21,043 nt of DNA from Chara braunii (lineage: Eukaryota > Streptophyta > Charophyceae > Charales > Characeae): contig BFEA01000141.1 of assembly GCA_003427395.1 (NCBI GenBank), positions 2,738,274 to 2,759,316 on the forward strand, in the 5' to 3' direction. Positions within the stretch are counted from its first letter, which is position 1, and each line of letters opens with the position of its first letter. Shown one piece after another: positions 16,118 to 21,043 of this stretch. Under the pieces are notes generated by a model, which made no database searches, had not been told where the DNA came from, and saw nothing but the letters and a program-made list of their open reading frames with translations. The translations under genes and the position numbers were made by a program.

Positions 16118-17725
16118 ATGGCATCTGCAGCAGATTGGAAACTGCAGATGGACGCTGCCCCTGAGGCAGAAAAACCGCATGATCAGTTCTTCTACGAGAA
16201 AGCCTTGAAGAGGGAGGAGGAAGAGAAAGAGAGAGAGAGAAGGGATAAGGTGCAGGCTCACGAGGCCGTCCTTAGCACCGTGTCTGCTCTGACTGATGAG
16301 GGGGTAGAAGAGAAAACGGTTCCCCTCCTCAGAGCCTTAGCAGGGGTCCGGGTTGCCGAAGACCATACTGGCCAACTCGCACAGGTGTTTAAGCAGCTCA
16401 AGGAGATGGTGCAGCAGCACCGCGATCAGCTGCAACAGTTTGCTACTTCGCAGCAGGCTCAAATCGTCTCTTCACTCACCTACCCTGCCTCCAATGCTGC
16501 GTGTCAGTCCAGTTTTGCCCCTCTGACTACGTCTACTTCTTCTCCTTCTACTTCTTCTTCTTCTTTGAGTGTGGTTAACAGCCAAAGCGGATCTGCAGCA
16601 AGTCTAGACCCCGCTGCTGCTGCTGCTGCTGCTGCGGCAAGTGGTGGTGCAAGGACTTCTGGAACTGTTGCAGCCCCGGGTCCGGACCCAGCAATGGTTG
16701 GGCCGGGCAGCAGCTTTGCTTACCTCGACAGGAAAGCGGCACAGATTCCGTCCAAGTATGACGGAAAAGACGATGTTGAGTCATGGATCAGCACCATGCG
16801 GTCCTACTTTGATGTGTTGGGGACACCCCCAGTCACTCAGTCGTCGGTCCTTGGGACCAATGTGGAACCCGCCGTGAGAGGATTCCTAGAAATCCAAGCT
16901 ATACAAGCAGGCTATAAACGTATAGACCTGAACAAATGGGTGAAGGCTACGCCTGTAGCCACACTTGAGGATCTCTTGATTCAACAGTATGCCAATCCAC
17001 ATGCTGCTGCAAAAGCAAGACTTAAGCTTGATAAACTCAAGCACAACAAGTGGACTGGCACCATGCAAAGTCTGCAGCAGTATGTTAGTAAGCTCTTTGC
17101 TACTCCCAATTTGGAAATGACTGCACAGTCTTGCTTAGATATGATAGAAGCAACAGTCCCCTCTGCTGAAATTCGTCGCCTGGGCCTCAAACTCGCGGAA
17201 TATACAGATTGGCTTTCCCTCATGCGGGATCTAGTCAAGCTGGAGGCACAAGACCTCCCGGGTGGATCGAGTGGCAAAAGAGCCCTTGGCCGCAAACGGT
17301 TTTCTGGCAGCAACCGTTTGGCAGCACACGATCTGCTAGAGGATGACGAGGAGATCCTCGCAGACAACCCTTCTCTTGATGACGATCAAGAGCAAGGCTG
17401 TGAGGCATCATGCTCTGCGTCAGCCCACGAGTCTGAGTTGGTGAATGATGAGGAATCCATGAATGCCTTTAAGAAGACTGCCTTTAAAAGCAAGGGACCG
17501 AGGACCACAATAAAGAACAACACTAACACTATCCTTCTTCCCAAGGGAGCAAAGATTCCACCAAAACCGGAAGATCCTGCCACAAAACCATGGGTAGATC
17601 TCCGGATTAGTGAAAGTGAGTGGAAGAACAGGGTGAAGAGAGGAGTTTGCCTGCATTGCACCAAACTGGGACATTCAGTCCAACACTGTTTCAGATTGCA
17701 GCAGGGAAACCAGCAACGGGGGTAG
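16118..17725 (+). CDS. gag: Gag polyprotein of the Ty3/gypsy element
   Basis: 535 codons. Gag assembles the virus-like particle and binds element RNA. I chose ATG 16118 because its context is strong (A at -3, G at +4); the frame is open upstream to 15881 with a weaker ATG at 15953. A charged, Glu/Arg-rich helical stretch lies near residues 27-55 and a Gln-rich helix near 93-120. A Ser/Thr/Ala-rich linker (about 135-200) includes a GCT-repeat alanine tract (about 16612-16637). A capsid-like region spans about 205-385, starting near IPSKYDG and ending near LVKLEAQ. An acidic segment follows (about 407-450). The CCHC knuckle CLHCTKLGHSVQHC is at 511-524. No internal stop is seen. The stop TAG (17723-17725) lies 12 nt after a GGGAAAC heptamer. 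It could still be made even though pol is broken. Confidence 0.88.
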   Translation: MASAADWKLQMDAAPEAEKPHDQFFYEKALKREEEEKERERRDKVQAHEAVLSTVSALTDEGVEEKTVPLLRALAGVRVAEDHTGQLAQVFKQLKEMVQQHRDQLQQFATSQQAQIVSSLTYPASNAACQSSFAPLTTSTSSPSTSSSSLSVVNSQSGSAASLDPAAAAAAAAASGGARTSGTVAAPGPDPAMVGPGSSFAYLDRKAAQIPSKYDGKDDVESWISTMRSYFDVLGTPPVTQSSVLGTNVEPAVRGFLEIQAIQAGYKRIDLNKWVKATPVATLEDLLIQQYANPHAAAKARLKLDKLKHNKWTGTMQSLQQYVSKLFATPNLEMTAQSCLDMIEATVPSAEIRRLGLKLAEYTDWLSLMRDLVKLEAQDLPGGSSGKRALGRKRFSGSNRLAAHDLLEDDEEILADNPSLDDDQEQGCEASCSASAHESELVNDEESMNAFKKTAFKSKGPRTTIKNNTNTILLPKGAKIPPKPEDPATKPWVDLRISESEWKNRVKRGVCLHCTKLGHSVQHCFRLQQGNQQRG

Positions 17726-17747
17726 AGGCATCATCAGCACACTCTAC
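17704..17747 (+). promoter_or_regulatory. Candidate programmed -1 frameshift site (gag to pol)
   Basis: GGGAAAC at 17704-17710 is read in the gag frame as G GGA AAC, the canonical X XXY YYZ arrangement. Shifting -1 enters the frame that later encodes protease, bypassing the gag TAG at 17723. Downstream, GTAGAG (17722-17727) can pair with CTCTAC (17742-17747); the 11-nt spacer is longer than the usual 5-9. The alternative is that an ancestral single gag-pol frame was split by an indel. Confidence 0.5.
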
Positions 17748-17871
17748 GGATGGAGAGGCTGAGCGTGTAAGTACATGTTCTTCTTCGGATTCTGATCCCA
17801 CTCAGCAACCCTCTCCTGAAACCCCATCTAATGCTGATTCCAAGGCTGAGAAAATCCACATCCTATACTAG
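17711..17871 (+). pseudogene. Gag-pol linker in pol frame, ends at premature TAG
   Basis: In the pol frame the sequence after the slip site is a Ser/Thr/Pro/Glu-rich linker with no domain. It ends at TAG 17869-17871. The frame then continues open, 14 codons before the next TTG and about 48 codons before the protease active site. A linker of this kind between the nucleocapsid and protease is normal for Ty3/gypsy. The TAG would stop any frameshift product before protease. Confidence 0.6.
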
Positions 17872-19014
17872 GAGCCTTGGGTAGAGTCGGAAGAGATTGA
17901 CTTTCATGCTTTGTTGACGCGCTGGGCTCATATGAAGCAAGAACGCGCGCAAGGGAGAACGAAGCTGATTTTCTTCAAACTCTACATTAATGGCCGTTAC
18001 ATCCGTGCGTTGGTTGATTGTGGCGCAACCGCCAACTACTTCTCACCGCACGACATTCGTAAGGCACGCTTGGGGATGAAGCAAGTGACTTTGCAGAATC
18101 CTTGTCGGACCCAAGTAGGCAACCAAGAGGTTGTCACATCTACGCATGCGGTAAAAGGTGTGCGCACTACCTTTGACGCTGACCGCACAATCACGCATGA
18201 ATTGAACTTCTATGTCCTTGATCAATGCCCCTTCGACGCGGTTATTGGCTTGGGCTGGTTGCAGGCCCAATGTGAAAGAACCATGTGGAAGGACTCACAA
18301 TTCATGGTCAAAGATGCCATGGGAATCGAGCGTCCAGTCCTCTTGGATGAGCCGCACGAGTCCCAAGTGACCTTTCTCAATGCAATGCAATTCTGCAAAA
18401 AGTGGCGTGGGCGCAAAGTTGATGAGCAAATGTATATAACCTTTGTTAGGCCTGCTCATGTGCCTTCTATTTTTGCTGTACATAATGATTCTACTTTGGA
18501 TGCTGTGTCCACCTCGGATGTAAGTACTTCTACCTCTACTAAGTCCATCTCTAGTCCAAATGACTCTACTTCTAATCCTGTTGTTTTGGCTGCACCTATA
18601 CAAACGGACATGCTTGCTCCTGAGAGTGATGATCCCCCTCCGGAAATCCCACCGGAAATTCGCAACCTTCTCAACCGGTTTCCTGACGTCTTGGCCGAAC
18701 CGCATGGAGTCCCCATGCGTCCGGTCCGACACAGGATCGAGTTGATTGAAGGTAGCACTCCTCCAAAGGGTTGTGTCTATCGAATGGGCTCAGGCGAATT
18801 GGAGGAGTTGCGACGGCAAATTGATGATATGATTGGGAAGGGATGGATCAAACCAAGTGAGTCTGCGTTTGGTGCACCGGTGCTGTTTGTCCCTAAGAAA
18901 GGAGGTAAGTTGCGGATGTGTATTGACTACCGCGGGTTGAATCGGATCACGAGAAAGAATGCATATCCTTTGCCACGTATCGATGATTTGCTTGATGTTG
19001 CAGGTGGGTGCTAA
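17872..19014 (+). pseudogene. pol: Pol: aspartic protease and N-terminal reverse transcriptase
   Basis: Protease: [12 protein letters not shown], with catalytic Asp at 18016 in a D-C-G-A motif (family usually D-S/T-G-A), and VIGLGWL near 18240 as the second conserved block. A Ser/Thr-rich linker follows (about 18480-18600). Reverse transcriptase begins near [12 protein letters not shown] and continues through [22 protein letters not shown] and [13 protein letters not shown] to [19 protein letters not shown] at 19012-19014 falls at a position normally Lys, six codons before the first catalytic Asp of RT. The frame is the same before and after, so this is a nonsense substitution, not a shift. 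The protease could be intact if expressed; the RT half cannot act alone. Confidence 0.85.
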
Positions 19015-19949
19015 GTCTTCAGCAAGATCGATCTCAAGTCTGGCTACCACCAGATTGAGGTCGAACCTGCAGACCAGCACAAAACTTCATTCAGGACTCG
19101 CGATGGGTTGTACGAGTTTACAGTTATGCCCTTCGGTCTTACGAATGCACCAGCCACCTTCCAAAGTCTCATGGACAAAGTGTTTTGCAATCAGATCAAC
19201 CGATTTGTTGTTGTATATCTTGATGACATTCTTATCTTCAGCAAATCAATGGAGGAGCACATGAGACACCTTGAGGAAGTGATGCAGATCCTCAAGGACG
19301 CGCAGCTCCATCTCAACTTGGAGAAATCTGAGTTTGGAAGGGACAGCGTCATCTACCTTGGACATCGGTTGTCTGCTGCAGGCCTAGAGCCCGAGGCAAC
19401 CAAGGTTGAGGTCATCCAAAAGTGGCCCCAACCTGCAAATGTCCGCGAGTTGCGTTCTTTTCTTGGTCTTGCGTCGTACTACCGTAAGTTTGTGCCTAAA
19501 TTTTCTATCATTGCCCGTCCATTGTCTAGACTAACCAGCAAGAATGTGTCCTACACATGGGATGAGGAGTGCACGACAGCCTTTGAAGCACTAAAGGAGG
19601 CTTTGGTGAGTCATCCAGTGCTCCGCATTGCAGATCCCAAGCTTACATTCGTAGTAACTACGGATGCAAGTTTGTATGGGATTGGTGCAGTGCTGCAGCA
19701 AGATGATGGTGATGGTTTACGTCCGTTGGAATACTACAGCAAACGCATGCCCAACCACAAGGTAGCTGCCTCCACTTACATGAGAGAGCTCTATGCCTTG
19801 AGCGAGGCACTGGACCATTGGAAACACTACCTCTTGGGTCGCCATTTCAAAGTGTTCTCGGATCATGAGACTTTGAAGTGGATTCAAACACAGGTAAACC
19901 CATCAACTACGCTGACCCGTTGGCTGCATGAGATTGATGTGTATGATTC
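19015..19949 (+). pseudogene. pol: Pol: reverse transcriptase catalytic part and RNase H
   Basis: Continues in the same frame after TAA 19012. The first RT Asp is in FSKIDLKSGYHQ (Asp at 19030). MPFGLTNAPATFQ follows, then the active-site YLDD at 19216-19227. The connection region includes HLNLEKSEF and VRELRSFLGLASYYRKFV. RNase H has TTDAS (Asp at 19663), RELYAL (Glu) and FSDHETLKW (Asp). Near 19947 one T is missing from the run in GAT-TC: the frame before it leaves the family consensus at once, and the frame after it matches HKKGCYNRVADALSR. The residual in-frame ORF runs to TGA at 20017-20019. All RT and RNase H catalytic residues are present, so inactivation looks recent. Confidence 0.87.
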
Positions 19950-21043
19950 GAACTCGAACACAAGAAAGGCTGCTATAATCGTGTTGCGGATGCTTTGTCT
20001 CGCCACCCTGAGTACATGACTTGTCTAGTGGGTTCCTACAATCTTCGCAAGGACTTACAGAAGGAACTCATTGAGCACACTGCCAACGATCCGGAACTCA
20101 GTCCCATCCTTGAGCAGATTCGGGCTGACCCTAGTAGTCAGCCTGATTTCCATGAATGTAAGGGCCTTCTCTTCCGACGCTACGGTAAGCATGACCGGTT
20201 GTGTGTACCCAACCATGAGCCAATCATCACTCACTTCTTGGATTTCGCTCATGGCCGGAGTGGACATTTCGGTGTTGAGAAGACATATGGGAATCTGTTG
20301 GAAAAGTTTGTGTGGCCTGGTATGAAAAGGATGGCGCAAAGGTTTGTGGCTGAGTGTGAAGTTTGTCAACGCATTAAGCCGTCTCGGCAGAAGCCTTATG
20401 GGCTGCTGCACCCTCTTCCTATTCCTGACGGTCCGGGGGAGTCTGTTTCTATTGACTTCACGAACATGGGGAAGAAGAGCAGAAATGGTTATTCCCAAGT
20501 TATGGTGATTGTCGGTCGTTTTTTGAAGTTTTTGAATCTGATTCCACTACCACCTCACGCCCCAACTGACCTTGTTATCAAAGAGTTTCACAAAAGATAC
20601 ATTCTGCAGTGTGGGCCCCCGAAAACTCTTGTGAGTGACCGGGACACTAGGTTCATAAGCGCAGAATGGAAGGACTTCACCTCCCAAGTCTATGACATGA
20701 AACTCAAGATGACATCTGGTCGACATCCCGAAGCCAATGGACAGGCCGAGGAGATCAACCAGACGGTGATCCAACTTCTCCGAGCCTTAATTGTGCCTGA
20801 TCAGAACTCTTGGAATGAGGAATTGTCGATCGTGCAAGGGTTGTATAACAACTCCATCCACTCTTCCATCGGGATGACGCCTAACCGACTGCATCTTGGA
20901 TGGAAAATTCGCAATCCTCTATCCTACCTGTTCCCCGAACAACCTCCTGGTCTGACACCTGGCCACCCAGGCTACAGCGCTAAATACGATCGGTTGCTCA
21001 AGGTTGCTGTCGCAGCTATGGAAAGGCGACGCAGTGCCATGAT
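19950..21043 (+). pseudogene. pol: Pol: end of RNase H and integrase, cut by window end
   Basis: The reading frame after the 1-bp deletion is open from 19950 to the window end. It starts with the RNase H tail (NRVADALSRHPEYM). The integrase zinc-binding region has HGRSGHFG and, about 30 residues on, CEVC. The catalytic core has Asp at 20454 (SIDF), Asp at 20637 (VSDRDTRF) and Glu at 20748 (NGQAEEIN). The second Asp and the Glu are separated by 36 residues, one more than the classical 35. The usual GKS/HPQTDGQTE region reads GRHPEANGQAE. The last visible part (YSAKYDRLLKVAVAAMERR) is the linker before the C-terminal domain, so a chromodomain cannot be assessed. No stop is seen in this piece. 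Confidence 0.87.

Larger units (their letters stand above)
13231..21043 (+). mobile_element. Ty3/gypsy LTR retrotransposon, 5' part, incomplete at the window end
   Basis: In order: 5' LTR (13231-14653), primer-binding site for initiator-Met tRNA (14655-14666), long leader, gag with a CCHC knuckle, aspartic protease, reverse transcriptase, RNase H, integrase. Integrase after RNase H places it in Ty3/gypsy (Metaviridae) rather than Ty1/copia. At least 7.8 kb is present; the integrase C-terminus, any chromodomain, polypurine tract and 3' LTR lie beyond the window. Pol carries two nonsense codons (17869, 19012) and a 1-bp deletion (about 19947), so the copy looks non-autonomous. The 5 bp before the LTR are ATAAA (13226-13230), the expected target-site duplication if insertion was canonical. 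Confidence 0.93.

Noticed and set aside
13231-21043. Ty1/copia or caulimovirus-type assignment for the large element
   Set aside because: Integrase follows RNase H, and a tRNA-Met site sits next to a TG...CA LTR, which fits Ty3/gypsy.

Overview
The window looks like nuclear DNA of a streptophyte plant or charophyte alga, from a draft assembly (three N bases at 9792, 9811 and 9839). No intact host gene is visible. The lineage call rests on a Ty3/gypsy element whose primer-binding site matches plant initiator-Met tRNA, on the microsatellite load, and on remnants resembling a mitochondrial cox1 exon and group II intron. The species is inference only; a Chara-like alga is one possibility.

Layout. 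(1) 1-2450 and 8740-10860 are dense in CT/GA, CA/GT and ATTG microsatellites. Among them recurs a self-complementary module with the core GAGCAAAATCGAATGAATC, in both orientations and often as a hairpin. (2) 2450-3030 and 10870-11235 are GC-rich. They share a roughly 120-bp dispersed repeat with a conserved hairpin; the second also carries a 21-bp minisatellite between 38-bp direct repeats. (3) About 3030-8740 is unique-looking and lower in GC. On the minus strand it holds a broken piece of mitochondrial cox1 (8466-8608), a junction resembling the start of a group II intron (8464), and a decayed group II intron reverse transcriptase (6448-6900). I read this as an old mitochondrial insertion in the nucleus. 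Two open frames here have no recognised family. (4) 11235-13230 is non-coding as far as I can see, with a 188-bp degenerate tandem duplication next to the retrotransposon.

(5) 13231-21043 is the 5' part of a large Ty3/gypsy LTR retrotransposon on the plus strand: LTR, tRNA-Met primer-binding site, long leader, gag, then protease, reverse transcriptase, RNase H and integrase. The window ends inside integrase, so the 3' LTR is not seen. Gag and pol lie in different frames. The shift has the right sign for programmed -1 frameshifting at a GGGAAAC heptamer just before the gag stop. Two in-frame stops and one single-base deletion break pol, so this copy should not encode its own enzymes, though most catalytic residues remain.

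The most interesting signals are the cox1/group II intron remnant, the microsatellite-associated foldback family, and the candidate gag-pol frameshift site.
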